Part shown: positions 1 to 11,150 of the stretch, piece after piece
Position numbering within the stretch: position 1 is the stretch's first letter
Layout of the letters: each line of letters begins with the position of its first letter
Source: Lolium rigidum
Taxonomy: Eukaryota; Streptophyta; Magnoliopsida; Poales; Poaceae
Assembly (NCBI RefSeq): GCF_022539505.1
Contig: NC_061508.1
Location: 61,389,754 to 61,453,753 of the forward strand
DNA: 64,000 nucleotides
Direction of reading: 5' to 3'
The notes under the pieces: model-generated
What the model saw: only the letters and a program-made list of their open reading frames with translations
The model's database searches: none
Told to the model about the DNA's origin: nothing
Position numbers and translations under genes: made by a program

Positions 1-575
1 TAGTCCAGGGGTGAACTACTCACACATCGATCCGGAGGCGATCATGGTGATGAAGAGACATACGGGAGATGATTCCCCTCTCCGACAGGGTGCCGGAGGC
101 GATCTCCTGAATCCCCCGAGATGGGATTGGCGGCGGCGGCGTCTCTGGAAGGTTTTCCGTATCGTGGCTCTCGGTACTGGGGGTTTCGCGACGAAGACTT
201 TAAGTAGGCGGAAGGGCAGAGTCGGAGGCGTCACAAGGGGCCCACACGCTAGGGCCGCGCGGCCAGGGCCTGGGCCGCGCCGCCCTGGTGTGTCGCCACC
301 TCGTGGCCCCACTTCGTATCTCCTTCGGTCTTCTGGAAGCTTCGTGGAAAAATAGGACCCTGGACGTTGATTTCGTCCAATTCCGAGAATATTTCCTTAC
401 TAGAATTTCTGAAACCAAAAACAGCAGAAAACAGCAACAGACTCTTCGGTATCTCGTCAATAGGTTAGTGCCGTAAAATGCATAATAATGACATATAATG
501 TGTATAAAACATGTTAGTATCATCATAAAAGTAGCATGGAACATAAGAAATTATAGATACGTTTGGGACGTATCA
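1..575 (-). mobile_element. LTR fragment of a Gypsy-type retrotransposon (copy 1)
   Basis: The segment aligns base for base in length with 18705-19279, with scattered substitutions. Read on the minus strand it starts TGATACGTC at 575, the expected LTR terminus. The minus strand continues past position 1 out of the window. It resembles the abundant Triticeae LTRs beginning TGATACGTC (Sabrina/Athila-like); the family name is from memory and uncertain. Small ORFs in it are not genes. Confidence 0.75.
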
Positions 576-576
576 A

Positions 577-676
577 NNNNNNNNNNNNNNNNNNNNNNNN
601 NNNNNNNNNNNNNNNNNNNNNNNNNNNNNNNNNNNNNNNNNNNNNNNNNNNNNNNNNNNNNNNNNNNNNNNNNNNN
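577..676. other. assembly gap (100 N)
   Basis: Exactly 100 N, so a placeholder of unknown real length. It lies one base outside an LTR end, a usual place for an assembly break. Confidence 0.99.
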
Positions 677-1251
677 CCGGCCGCATGATAGCCTGGTTGG
701 GGCGGTGTCTATCGATCGCACTGCAGTCAGCTGTTGACTTGGATCGGCAAAAAAGAACCGGCTTTTCTACTCATCATGATTATTTTGCTATGTCCTGTTT
801 CGCATCTTGCTTTCCGTAGCCGATTTTGGAGCCGTGATAAATCTTGAGAGAAATCTTCTGCACGCACGAGGCACTATTGATGTAAAGCCGGCGAGCGTAG
901 TTTTGTATTTTTGCACATCGCTTCATGCCAGCCTAACTCGAAGGTTGAAAACAGATCAACCATGGTCGCGGACGATTAGAGCCGATGCGCGGCTTTCCAT
1001 GACTGACGAGAAAACCAAAAACTCAGGTGCAACCGATTCGCCAAAAGTAGTTGATGACGAACTTAACGATTTTCTACCCAGAGCAATCTGAACGTTGTTG
1101 ATGATGATGGATCCCGTCCGGATCACGAAATTCAGTCAATGATCTTCCTACAGACGACGTCAATTGACAAGACATACATGCACTGGCAGTTTATTGTGTT
1201 AATTTTATGGTGTACTAGTCATGAGAATATGATTCTACAAAATATCATATA
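677..1251. other. intergenic, nothing recognised
   Basis: About 575 bases with only short unconvincing ORFs. No splice-compatible exon, RNA gene or repeat boundary could be recognised. Confidence 0.5.
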
Positions 1252-2340
1252 CTAGTCATAATGCATAGTATTATATATAAATATCATGCGTATGATATTA
1301 CTATATGTTACTATGTCTATAATGCATGGTATCATGTATTACTCCCTCCGTCTCAGCTTACTAGTCTTCCCCGTATCCATAGGTCGTCAGTTTGACCTAT
1401 AAAATTTAAATTATATAATGTAAAAATTATATCATTAGAAAATAAAATATCTAAACTTTTTAATGATATAATTTTTATAACATATAACTAATGCTAACTT
1501 GATCAAGTTTGCCACCTAGGGGTACGCACACGCCTAATAAACTGTGTGAGAGAGTAGTATTATAGCCTTCCTATATTAATTGATTTGTAGAATCTCAATG
1601 CAAATATATATAGTATATAAGATGTATTTGACATTAAAATATCTAGTATTACGGGCTATGATACGGTATCTACTTTTGATACTACAATCATCTCTCATCT
1701 TTAATTGCACTGCCACATTAGCTTTTTACATGCATGAGATGCATGATACTACCTATGATACGCCATTATGGTAGTCTAAGACTAGTCACAATGCATAGTA
1801 TCATATAGAAGTATCATGCTATGATACTACTATATTACTATACCTACAATGCATTGTATCATATACTAATATCATAGTCTTCTTATATTAATTGATTTGT
1901 AGAACCTACATGTAAATCTATGTACATGATGTATTTAACATTAAATTTTATAATACTACGTGCTATGATATGTTATCTACATATGATAGTACAATCCTCT
2001 CTCTCATCGTTAATAACATTGCCACATCAGCTTTTTTGCATGCATGAGATGCATCATACTACATATGATACTTCCATTATGAGTAGTCTAAGACTAGTCA
2101 CAATGGATAGTATCATATACTAGTATCATAAATATGATACTAGTGTGTGATACTATATCTAGAATGCATGGTATTATATAATAGTATCGTATTATCATTA
2201 CATTTATTATTTTATAGAATCTTAATGCAAAACTATGTACATGATTAATTTGGAATTAAATTTATTTGTTCTACGTTCTATGATATAGTATCTACCTATG
2301 ATACTAATATCCTCTCTCTCATAGTAATTTTAGTGTCACA
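1252..2340. repeat. three tandem copies of a ~310-bp AT-rich unit
   Basis: The phrase ACTAGTCAYAATG begins at 1252, 1781 and 2093. Each copy carries the same order of blocks: GTATCATATA stretches, TTAATTGATTTGTAGAA in the first two copies, and CATGCATGAGATGCAT. The spacing is 529 then 312 bases. Removing the 213-bp MITE plus its TA duplication from copy 1 restores a ~312 period. The blocks resemble grass TIR-type MITEs rich in GTATCAT. No coding potential is seen. Confidence 0.75.
1342..1554. mobile_element. Stowaway/Mariner-type MITE inside repeat copy 1
   Basis: It starts CTCCCTCCGTCTCAGCTTA and ends with the degraded inverse (AAACTGTGTGAGAGAG). TA dinucleotides flank it at 1340-1341 and 1555-1556. 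Repeat copy 2 (near 1855-1880) shows the empty site, confirming the borders. Confidence 0.8.
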
Positions 2341-2599
2341 CCATTATTGTGGATCAAGGTTTCCCTGTAAACCCGACCACTATTTCCTTCCCCTGAAACT
2401 AAAATACTCTTACAAGTTTTCACAACTTTTGGCAAGCCATGCAACCTAAGAGCATCTCCAGCCGCGTCCCCCAAACGTAACCTCAAACACTTTTTTTATT
2501 TAAAATTAACGCTTTATTCATAATTTTGGAGATGCTTCGTCACTTTTATATGGAAAAATCATTGAAATGGCCAACATCCAGAAATCTTAGAAGAAACCA

Positions 2600-3030
2600 A
2601 GACTACAACATATGTTGGCCCTCGTCTTCTCGTTGTCGTCGTCGCCGGAGTCGTCGCCGTGGTACTGGGTATGGCAAGAGTAGTTGTCGAACAGCTTCAC
2701 GCTCGTCTCGCCGTCGCCTTCGTAGAAGAAGTTCACCAAGCAGCCGACCTCGACGTCGTAGGCACAGGCGAACTTCTTCCAACTGGTGTGGAGGTACATC
2801 TTGCCTTCCCCATCGAACAATACCTCTGTGGTCCATCGGCAGAAGCCACAAATTGCTTCCCGCGGGATCACCTCGGTCGGCTCTCAACTGACGAGAAGTT
2901 TGGCGAAGTTTTCTGCGATCTTCTGCTTGCCGAAAGGGTCATCGTTGATGAGGACGACGAACATGAAGTACTTGCCATGGGGGAACTCCTCTTCCTTAGG
3001 CAACGGTGAGCGTGCATCACGACCGCCCTG
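2600..3030 (-). pseudogene. B3-like domain protein remnant, antisense inside the Harbinger element
   Basis: Read on the minus strand, the sequence runs from a glycine/arginine-rich start near 3030 (other frame) through EEFPHGKYFMFVVLINDDPF to TSWKKFACAYDVEVGCLVNF and an acidic tail with GDDSGDDD near 2640. The segment WKKFACAYDVEVGCLVNFFY has the shape of the plant B3 DNA-binding domain (tryptophan, then a 'xxLEEGDxxxFxY' type strand). A stop interrupts it near 2890, and the frame changes upstream. I infer a degraded B3-type transcription-factor-like ORF carried by the transposon. Similar hypothetical proteins are common in Triticeae annotations (memory, not checked). Confidence 0.5.
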
Positions 3031-3185
3031 CCCCTGCCACGTCCGCGGCCAATTGAACCATCCATAGAGCGCGTGTGGAGAAAGTTGGGTGGTGGTGGCT
3101 AGGGTTGTGGATGTGTGGCACTAGGGCTGGGTGGTGGTGGCTAGGGTTCATGGAGGAGCAGAATGCTGAGGCTATCCGGCGGCAA

Positions 3186-3990
3186 CAACAACAGCTGATT
3201 CTGATGAGCTTGCTCCGCGTTCGCTAGCCTTTGTTCGTCGTGCCTCGGCGCGGCGGCTCAAAGCCAGGCAAGAGGTGGGACATCAACCAGCATCGTCAAG
3301 TCTGCGCAATGCTGCTTGACGCTGACTACTTCACCGACGACGCGACTCATTCGGTGAAGGAATTTTGGCGCCGGTTTAGGATGAACAAGGATCTGTTCAT
3401 GAAGATTGTCTACGGCGTTAGGGAGTACGATGACTACTTCATGGACAAGCAAGATTGTACAGGTTTGTGAGGCTTCACCTTAATCCAGAAGTGCACTGCT
3501 ACAATGCGCTGTCTTGCATACGGAGCTCCTCCAGATGCAGCCAATGACTACCTGCGGATGGCGGAGTCGACATGTTCATAGACTCTCTACAGGTTTTGCG
3601 GAGCCATCGTAGCGGTGTTTGGTAAAGACTATTTGAGAGCACCAAGGGCTGATGATACAGCTCGGATCCTGAAAATAATGCAGCAAGATGATTTTTTGGG
3701 ATGCTCGGAAGCATTGACGGTATGCATTGGGCATGGAAGAATTGCCCTTTTCCTTGGCAGGGGATCTACAAGGAGCATACTGGTAAGTGCAATGTCATTC
3801 TAGAGGCGGTGGCGGACCATGACCTCTCGATTTGGTATGGTTTTTTTTGGCATGGCAGGAACAAACAATGATATCAACGTGCTGCAACGCTATCTGGTGT
3901 TTTCCAGGCTAGCTGAGGGATAAGCTTCTGCCGTGAACTTTAAGGTAAACAGCCACGCATACAACAAGGGGTACTATCTAGCTGATGGTA
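3186..3990 (+). pseudogene. PIF/Harbinger transposase (ALP1-like nuclease) pseudogene
   Basis: Frame pieces follow the order of a Harbinger DDE nuclease: FVVPRRGGSKPGKRW and EFWRRFRMNKDLFMKIV (N-terminal helical part, 3231-3469), then GFTLIQKCTATMRCLAYG, then LGMLGSIDGMHWAWKNCPF (around 3695-3745), which carries the first catalytic Asp. VILEAVADHDLSIWY follows near 3797-3835. Stops occur after TGL near 3469 and around 3580, and frameshifts follow 3715 and 3840. The C-terminal third is lost. It is homologous to the fragment at 19280-20061 but a different copy. Confidence 0.8.
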
Positions 3991-4369
3991 TCTATCCGAT
4001 GTTCATGCTCAACTTTAGGCGGACCGCTGCACATTTGTGGGCGAGGAGAAGAGCCACCAGCAATGCATGATTTAATTTCTATTTGTTTCATTATTGTATG
4101 AATAATTAAATTTTTATTTATTTGATTGTATGAATAATTAAATTTTTATTTGTGTGATTGTATGAATAATTAATATAGTATGAATAAAATGTGATTGATA
4201 TGTTGTTTCAAAATATTGTAAAAAGAAAAAAATGTTTTGGGGGCGCCGTATGGGGGCGTTGTGTGGAAATAACATCCCCAGTAGAGAATGTAGTGCCAAC
4301 TCTCTCAATACAGCAGTGTCATTACCTCTACCGATGCCTATTTAGGAAACGGATATGGAGATGCTCTAA

Positions 4370-5144
4370 CCATTTGATAATTGGAGGACCAAAGTCGCCG
4401 GGCCTTGTGCGCATAGCTTGGAAGGAGAATCTAGCTCCCGGCTAATATGAAAATTCGGTAGATAGCTAGTGAGGCTTTCTTGTATATTTGTGATGATACA
4501 GCTATAGGAAACGAATCAGCAAACAAAATATTGCGTCACAGTCAGTGACGAATTAAGCACCAAACTCTGACGGGTACTTGATCGAACTGACTGATGCGGC
4601 TGATGAGCAGTATACGTAACATCTTGGCTTCAGACATGGGACATTGTTTGCTCTGCACGCACGCATCAGCTGAATCTGAGAGGCACGTCCGTTCCGTTCC
4701 AGATCATCTTGGATGTCTGTCTGTCTGTCTGTTAAACGTGGCCAAACTGTACCCCGACCTCCAGTGGAAGCTGGCCCTGACGAGAATGCTGCAGCAGCTC
4801 TGGTCTCTCTCTCTAGACTCTAGCTCTTTTCCTCCATGGCTCCATGTGACGTGGGGTCCTCTCTGCACCGCATCGACCTCGTGGAACGTGCAAGTACAGG
4901 TGTAGTGTACCAGCTGCTGCGAATAGAATCTTCCGCCGCGTGGTTGCCTGCGTATACTGATGAAGTTGATCGGAGAAAGTAAATTGGATGGGAGGAAGCA
5001 CATGATTTTTTATTTGCGGCGGGCCGTATTTGGATAGAGGGGCACGCACCGGCTGGGGGCCCATGGAGGCCTCCGACAAGCTCCGTTTGCAGCCATCGCG
5101 TTACCTATACGATACATAACTAGAAGCTAAGCACCAAACATATC
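4370..5144. other. intergenic, nothing recognised
   Basis: No gene-like ORF. A short CTGT microsatellite lies near 4716-4731. The last bases before the tRNA (CACCAAACATATC) contain the CAA motif commonly seen just upstream of plant tRNA genes. Confidence 0.5.
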
Positions 5145-5216
5145 GGATCCGTGGCGCAATGGTAGCGCGTCTGACTCCAGATCAGAAGGTTGCGTGTTCG
5201 ATTCACGTCGGGTTCA
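5145..5216 (+). tRNA. tRNA-Trp (anticodon CCA)
   Basis: A 72-base cloverleaf: acceptor GGATCCG pairs with CGGGTTC and is followed by discriminator A. The D-arm contains TGGCGCAATGGTAGCGC. The anticodon loop has CCA at 5177-5179, closed by a TCTGA-type stem. The T-arm is GCGTG-TTCGATT-CACGT. There is no intron and no encoded CCA end, as expected for a nuclear gene. It matches the cytosolic plant tRNA-Trp closely. Internal box A (TGGCGCAATGG) and box B (GTTCGATTC) are intact, so it looks functional for RNA polymerase III. Confidence 0.95.
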
Positions 5217-5239
5217 ATACCCGAACTATATCCGATACC

Positions 5240-5247
5240 TTTTTTTT
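5240..5247 (+). terminator. RNA polymerase III terminator of tRNA-Trp
   Basis: A run of eight T lies 23 bases after the tRNA 3' end, the usual Pol III stop signal. Confidence 0.8.
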
Positions 5248-5329
5248 CCTTTCTCCAAATCCATGCATCTCGCGCTGATTCTCTCTTTTTTTTTTTTTTC
5301 ATTTGAGGGAATGGTGGTGGTGATCCATC

Positions 5330-7145
5330 TTTTTTTTTGAGGGAATGCCATTCGGCTAGCTTTATTCCATACCAAATAAGTTTACATTATTTATTAAAGA
5401 GGTGAGAATAAAACTAGGAGGATCATCGTTCCAAATACAAGAATTGAAAGTCTGAAAACAGTTTCTAGCTAGCTCATGAGCCACCGAATTTAATTCCCTT
5501 GGACAAAATTCATACGACACTTTACTGGAACCTGAAGCTAAAAAGTTGCAATCAAGAAAATTGCAGTTGCAGCTGTAGCCGAGAAACCACCATCCAACAT
5601 TGCTTCCACCACTTGAATATTATCCGATTGGATGATAAATCTATTGCAACCAACATGTTATGCCAAACAGAGTTCTTCTCTTAGCGCGGCCATCATGGAA
5701 TCCGCAACAAAAGGCAGACTTTTGCTTTGAGCTGCAATAAATTTTCCTCTATAATCTCTTATGACAACACCTGCACTTCCTCTGCCTTCCTCTTCGCTAT
5801 ATGCAGCATCAACATTAATTTTCAGGAAACCCTCCGGCGGGCACTTCCATGCTTCCTTGTCACGACATGCAGGCTTCTTATTCGATCTCCAGTAATTTCT
5901 TGCTAGAGCTCTGATAGCCATGGCTGATCGGTGAGGAGCTGGGATGCTCTCTCCATGTGTATATTGTCTACGCTCCCACCATATATACCAAGTACCTGTC
6001 AAAATAATTTCTGGTATACCAACACCATTTAAAGGGTCCCAAGATCCTCCTTTAATGATGATATGTTCTAGAGCAATGGCACCAGCTCTATCCACATTTG
6101 TAGCTTCGTGTATTACCAACTGAACACCTAGCTTCTCCCAGACTTGCTTAGCTCTTAGACATGTGAATAGAGAGTGCATAATATCTTCACATCCAACTAA
6201 GAAAATTGGGCAACCGCTTGTTGTTGTAATATGTCTATTAGCCAGTACTCCCAAACACGGTATAAGACCATGTAACGCTCTCCAAGCAAGTATTTTAATT
6301 TTTGCTGGAATATTAAGCTTCCATAACTTCTTCCATACTAGGCTAATCTGAGATCTGCCAACACCGAGAGCTCTTCTTTCCATTCTACCAAATTGATAGT
6401 CTCACTCAGCATGATAAGCTGACCGGACACAAAATATTCCATTATTTGGATAATGCCAAGCAATGAAATCATCCATTCCCGCCGGTGCTATAGGGATTTC
6501 AAAAATCCGATTGGCATCAATGGACCAAAAAAGTTTCGGATCAACTCCTCATCCCAAATCCATGTGAATGGATTGATAAGTTCAGTGACCTTACTAACCA
6601 CCAGATTTCCTCGTGGCGTAGCCATCATACGTGTCGGACTAGAAGGGATCCAACAATCCTTCTATATATTAATCTGGGTGCCGTCACCAACACGCCAAAT
6701 ACAACCTCTCTTGAAATTTTCCAGACCCGCCATAACACTTTGCCAAGTGAAAGAGCTGCGGGGTTTAAGTTTTGCCTTCAGCAGATTACCCTCCGGATAA
6801 TATTTAGCTCTCAGAACCCTCGCACACAGCGAATCAGGTTTCTCCATCAATCGCCATCACTGTTTTGCCAACATCGCCATATTAAAATTATGTAGATCTC
6901 TAAAGCCCATACCTCCTCTATTCTTTGGGATACACATCTTCCATCACGCTAACCAATGCATTCTCTTATGGTCATCATCATCACCCCACCAATAAAATGT
7001 TTTCGGAATTTTGAATACTGCCATCGCAAACACTGGAATTTCTTGTGCGACCGCTTTAAGAAGCACCTCCTTCCCTCCCATAGACAAGAGCTTTTCCTTC
7101 CACCCATTAATTCTCTTTAGAACTTTCTCAATAAGATGTTGAAAG
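5330..7145 (-). mobile_element. 5'-truncated LINE (L1-type), 3' half
   Basis: Read on the minus strand, it carries the end of ORF2. First comes the RT C-terminal region (pieces around 7120-6860 include KEVLLKAVAQEIPVFAM and FYWWGDDDDHKRMHWL). Next come a zf-RVT region and RNase H, then an AATAAA-like signal and an A9 tail (T run at 5330-5338). The 5' end near 7145 is abrupt, as is usual for LINE copies. I could not find convincing target duplications. Confidence 0.8.
5400..6383 (-). pseudogene. LINE ORF2 C-terminus: zf-RVT plus RNase H domain
   Basis: From 6383 downward the translation carries the zinc-binding reverse transcriptase region of plant LINEs: KKLWKLNIPAKIKILAWRAL, then LANRHI and HSLFTCLRAKQVW. 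Type I RNase H follows, with INVDAAY (first Asp) and ALREELCLA (Glu). A premature TAA near 5656 interrupts it; readthrough continues GCNRFIIQSDN (Asp) and NSVAHELARN (His), ending near 5400. All four RNase H catalytic positions are still visible, so decay is modest. This is transposon coding sequence, not a host RNase H gene. Confidence 0.8.
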
Positions 7146-8430
7146 CAATCACTCCTTGCTAGGGGAGTACAGAGAGAATGAGAAGATGAGATGATTCAAG
7201 GGGTGGGATGGTGGTGTGAAATCTAACCATTGGTGCATGATCCAACGGTTCCAATCACGATTTTCAGATTTGCAGAATCTATCCGTTTTCACATGATATG
7301 TTCCCGAGTATCTTCCCAGATTGGTCCAAGTCCAACCCACAAAAGCCTACTACCGTTCCTCCTATCAAAACAAAAAGGCTCCAGCCCTCATGCATAAGGT
7401 CATACAGGTGTTTATCGGTTAAGAAAAACTCATATTCTCCCCTCAAAAAAAAACTCATATTCTAATATATATCTTTTTAGGCACTTATTATAGTCAAATA
7501 TTCATATGTAAATAAGAATGGCTCGGACATCAATTTCATTGGATCAAGATATATGCAGGGGCTTCGGTGCTGGTGGGCTACGACACCTTCTACTCGCACT
7601 AGTGTCTATAGTCGTCGGTAGGTGGTATAATAACCTACTTTAATTTTCATTACTTTCAGTGTGGCTTTTTATACTACTATTGATTATCAATAAATCGGTG
7701 CAAATTTCGCATAAAAAATGTAGATATCGCGAAAACAGACAAATATGCAGATACGGAAAATCGAATACTAAGGACTTTTGTTACTGGATCCAGCACTAGA
7801 GACAATGACGTGATTAACTAGTAAGATATTAATGTAATTAACGTTGATACCTGGTGCAGGAAAGTAAATAATGAAGAGGATCACCAATTATATAGTTGGC
7901 AAATAGTCTGGCAAAGGTTCATTAGTCCTCATGACTCATGAGACAGTGCACGATGCACCATGCACGCTAGGCTTGCCATGCATGTTTGGCGAGACGCGGC
8001 GAATAGTACTAGAACGCTATCTAGCTTCAGTAATCAGTATCCGTCAGGATGATCCTTTGTTTCCCTTCGTTTTCGTTTGGGCACACTGGCAATGAAACGC
8101 TGTACACTATCGGCGGATGATCTCAGTTAGACGATCGATGGTGCCCACAAATTAGATCGAAATTTCTCCAAAACGTCTTGAGCGTTACATGATCCGCCAT
8201 GCATGCTGAGGCGGGCGTGGCTCAATCGGCCAATATGCGGCGAACAGTAACAGAACCCTAACTTTTATCATATAATCCAGAATGACAGCAGTATCCAATC
8301 AGGATAATATTTTTTTTCTCTCGAAACACTCAAAAAACAACTGGTTCGCTCTCTCGATATGGATCTCTTTCTCGCCTAGGATAGCTAAAAGAATTGTTTC
8401 TTCGATCGGCGCCTGGCCAAACAAATAATT
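7146..8430. other. intergenic, nothing recognised
   Basis: No coding exon, RNA or clear repeat border. Near 8207-8222 and 7970-8000 two short stretches repeat the theme 'catgc..gcggcgaa.agtac/aac', suggesting an old local duplication, but it is weak. Confidence 0.45.
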
Positions 8431-8490
8431 CTCCTATTGACTGCAAAATTTTCCGCATGCAACGGATTTGGGGCTGTTGTCATATCTGAA

Positions 8491-9204
8491 TCAATGCACC
8501 ATCCTGGGCAGGCTGACAGGCATCTTGCGCAGCGGGGACATGCGGATCACGGCCTCGAAGCACGCCACCGCCGGGACTGGCGAAGCCGAAGCCGAACCCA
8601 CCGGGGACGACAACGCTGCCCGCACGGCGGCTGGCACATCACGGCCGCGAGCCCTCGCAATGTCGGCGCAGACGGCCGTCTTCTTTTCCTCCGCCGCTTC
8701 GCCGGCGGGTACGTCGGTTTCCTGCGCGATCGACGTCGAGGGACGCAGCTGGCGTGGCGGCGGGGGCATCGGGCTGCTGTCGACGAGGTCGAGGATGAGG
8801 CGGCCGTCGAGGCGCCTGGCGACGACGCGGCCCCGTTGTGGGGCGGGCTCCCGCGTGATCACGACCCGCCCGTCGGCGGTGTGCTTCCGCGTCAGCGCCC
8901 ACGGAGAGCTCCCCGCCCGACGCAACGACGGGATCAGCGGCGGCAGGCGACGGAGGCGGCGCCGCCACCCGTACATCACCCAGCACCCGCCCTCCTCCAC
9001 ATCTCCGCCTCCGCCTTCCTCCTCCTCCTCCCCGGAAAAGGGCTCCGGATCGCGCTCGCCGCCGAGGCAGACCGCGCGGCGCGAGGCGACTATGGTGCGC
9101 GTTGCCACGTAGCGGTTGCCCCGGGCGTCGACATCGCCGGATATCAGGGTTTGGAGGCCGAGGCGGCGGCACTCGGATTGGTCGGCGGTGACGGAGAGGT
9201 GCAT
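8491..9204 (-). CDS. FANTASTIC FOUR (FAF)-domain protein, single exon
   Basis: A 237-residue intronless ORF starts at 9204. Residues 53-72 are acidic/Gly-rich. Residues 87-142 match the FAF family domain: LPPLIPSL, then a tryptophan-containing strand (SPWALTRKHTADGRVVI), then RRLDGRLILDLV. The paired 'xDGRL/V' strands are the family signature. FAF proteins are plant-specific nuclear or cytosolic regulators linked to WUSCHEL expression and shoot meristem size in Arabidopsis; biochemical activity is unknown. The tail (143-237) is low complexity. A TATA box lies 98-105 bases upstream, and no splice sites are needed. The + strand over the same DNA also has long GC-rich open frames, which are shadows. 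The sub-family is not resolved. Confidence 0.7.
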   Translation of the reverse strand: MHLSVTADQSECRRLGLQTLISGDVDARGNRYVATRTIVASRRAVCLGGERDPEPFSGEEEEEGGGGDVEEGGCWVMYGWRRRLRRLPPLIPSLRRAGSSPWALTRKHTADGRVVITREPAPQRGRVVARRLDGRLILDLVDSSPMPPPPRQLRPSTSIAQETDVPAGEAAEEKKTAVCADIARARGRDVPAAVRAALSSPVGSASASPVPAVACFEAVIRMSPLRKMPVSLPRMVH

Positions 9205-9301
9205 GGCACGCGGCTGATTCGCGGGGAACGGCCGTGGAAGGCAGAAAGAGAGGTCTTCTTCGAGAAGAAATCCCTGCCAGGGCCGAGGAGGATGACGTCT
9301 C

Positions 9302-9309
9302 TATTTATA
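9302..9309 (-). promoter_or_regulatory. TATA box of the FAF-like gene
   Basis: TATAAATA on the minus strand. It places the transcription start near 9275 and gives a leader of about 70 bases. Confidence 0.6.
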
Positions 9310-10420
9310 TTGTCCTCGAACCGTTTCATGTTTTCACGGCGGATAGCGACCAACCCCGTTGGTGTTTTCCTTCCAAAGAAAATCTCTCTGGATTTTCCAC
9401 TGTGCGACAGATAAGCTCTGGATGGCGCGCGCAATATAGCCTTCCCAATCTATCTGGGCCGAGGTTTAATTTCGCTCACAGCTGGACGTGATCCATCCGA
9501 ACGTTGCCCAGAAAGTACCCAAATCTGCGATCCATGGGACATACTGCCTCTGGACTCTTTTATTTAATTAACGCGGAAATCTACGCGTAGACCAGCTCAA
9601 ACATGCTAGCAGCTTTTACTACGGCGCGTCGGTTTAATTGGATCGGAGGGAGTACTAGGCTGGAGCTATGGGACAAAAAGTTAGTAGGGAGTAATTATCT
9701 ATTTTTGGACAGTTGATCTTCTTCCATTTCTGCGAAATTGTTTTTAGAATTTTTTGAATGTGATTACCAAGATCCTTTTAATCGGTGTTTCGAGATTACA
9801 TCAAGATTACGTTTTATGGGGAGGTCTAAACATTGTCCCCATGGCACATTAAAATTGTTGCAGCCCAAATGGAGCCAAAGTAAAAGTCAAGGTATACTAC
9901 AAACATGCAATCATTGGACCAACACGGCGGAATAGTCACGGCATATGCAACACGGAAATCAGCGTAAATCATAAATAGAGTTCGCAGCAACACAAAAACA
10001 CATTCGCAACATAAAAACACCACCTTGAGACTAGAACAGTTGCAACATATCGTCTATGTGTGCACAACATAAGAAATAGCGGCATAACAAAACAACCTAC
10101 ACACCATGAAAGCCGCAAAGTCCACCAACCTTTAATCTCAAACATTTGAGCAGCCAGTTTTCCGGTTAGGGCCTCCATGGAGACAAATTCCCTCGTTAGG
10201 GGCATATCTATTGACCTCGGATCCAGCAAAGGAAGATGGACATAGAACCCTTAGCCCTAGACACACATATGTAGAAGTCGAGGACGCACGTCGCTCGAGG
10301 CAGTGTAGACCTGTACCAATATCTCTTTGTGGTTCGATACTCTTATTTCGAAACTAGCTACACTTGATCTGTGCACTTGCAGCCATCACATGGTACCATG
10401 GTAATGCCCATAAGTTATGA
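9310..10420. other. FAF upstream region and intergenic DNA
   Basis: GGATCGGAGGGAG next to TA (9642-9654) looks like one end of a Stowaway MITE whose other end was not found. The remainder shows no supported gene. Confidence 0.45.
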
Positions 10421-10429
10421 ATTTGGGTT

Positions 10430-11150
10430 TAGGGAAGAGGATACGATGGTGGATTCATCGATGTGCAAACAACACAACACACGAGACATGATTTACCCAG
10501 CTTCAGGCCCCTAGAGGGAAAACCCTATGTGTTGCTTGTCTGCTCTTGATTGATGATGTTTAGGTTACAAGGTTGTCGTAATGGCTATAGTGCGTTCTAG
10601 ATCACATATTGTTGAATCGTCCTCCCCGTCAATCCCTCTTGGTCCTTATATCGGAGGCCAGGTCATAGGATTCCAGGTTGGTTACATGTTCGACTATCCT
10701 TGTATATGCTTGTACTTGTTTTGCACGAGATGTTCTGGGCTTCGATTTCTTGTTGCATCATAGGCTTCATAGGCCTTCGGTTGGCCCATACCCTGTATGG
10801 TAATAGTGGGTACCTGATAAGGTATGCCCACATCAATCACTGCGAGCCATTCTGGCTGAAAGTTGGCATGGCCAAACGGTCCGACGTATAAGCCGGTCGG
10901 GATGGTCCACATGCCCGTTTGGATCCTAGCCAACCGACCGAGTCGGCAAGCCGGAACGAAACCAGTGTCTGCGTCGAATGTCCCGAACGAAGCCGGACCA
11001 AGAGCCAGAAGCTTACCGGAACACCATTATCTTCCGTTTTGGCAGGCTCGACCCACCAACCGGTTGGGACGGGTCATTCCGAAGGTAACCCGGCAGGACT
11101 GTACGGTACGAAGGTTCTCACAGGATCTTCAAAATGGATTTTCACTTAGA
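10430..11150 (-). mobile_element. possible LTR remnant
   Basis: The words 'gatttacccagcttcaggcccctagagggaaaaccctat' (split 10491-10530) followed by a GATTGATGATG motif near 10548 resemble a block conserved in Triticeae Gypsy LTRs, where 'ttacccaggttcggg' precedes a statement of plate-like GC-rich sequence. The rest (10860-11100) is rich in 'accggttgggac'-type words. No TG/CA ends or duplications were found. Confidence 0.35.

Larger units (their letters stand above)
2450..4366 (+). mobile_element. PIF/Harbinger DNA transposon, full length but decayed
   Basis: Terminal inverted repeats GAGCATCTCCA (2450-2460) and TGGAGATGCTC (4356-4366) are flanked by the 3-bp duplication TAA (2447-2449 and 4367-4369), which is diagnostic for PIF/Harbinger. 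The 1.9-kb interior holds a broken DDE transposase on the + strand and a B3-like pseudogene on the minus strand. With several stops and frameshifts it cannot be autonomous now. Confidence 0.85.

Noticed and set aside
5300..7220. Target duplication for the LINE (GGTGGTG-like words on both sides)
   Set aside because: The matches are short, imperfect and low complexity, so not convincing.
8437..9414. Long + strand open frame (325 codons) across the FAF gene
   Set aside because: It is GC-rich and antisense to the minus-strand frame that contains a recognisable FAF domain and has a TATA box; no domain or promoter is seen on the + strand.
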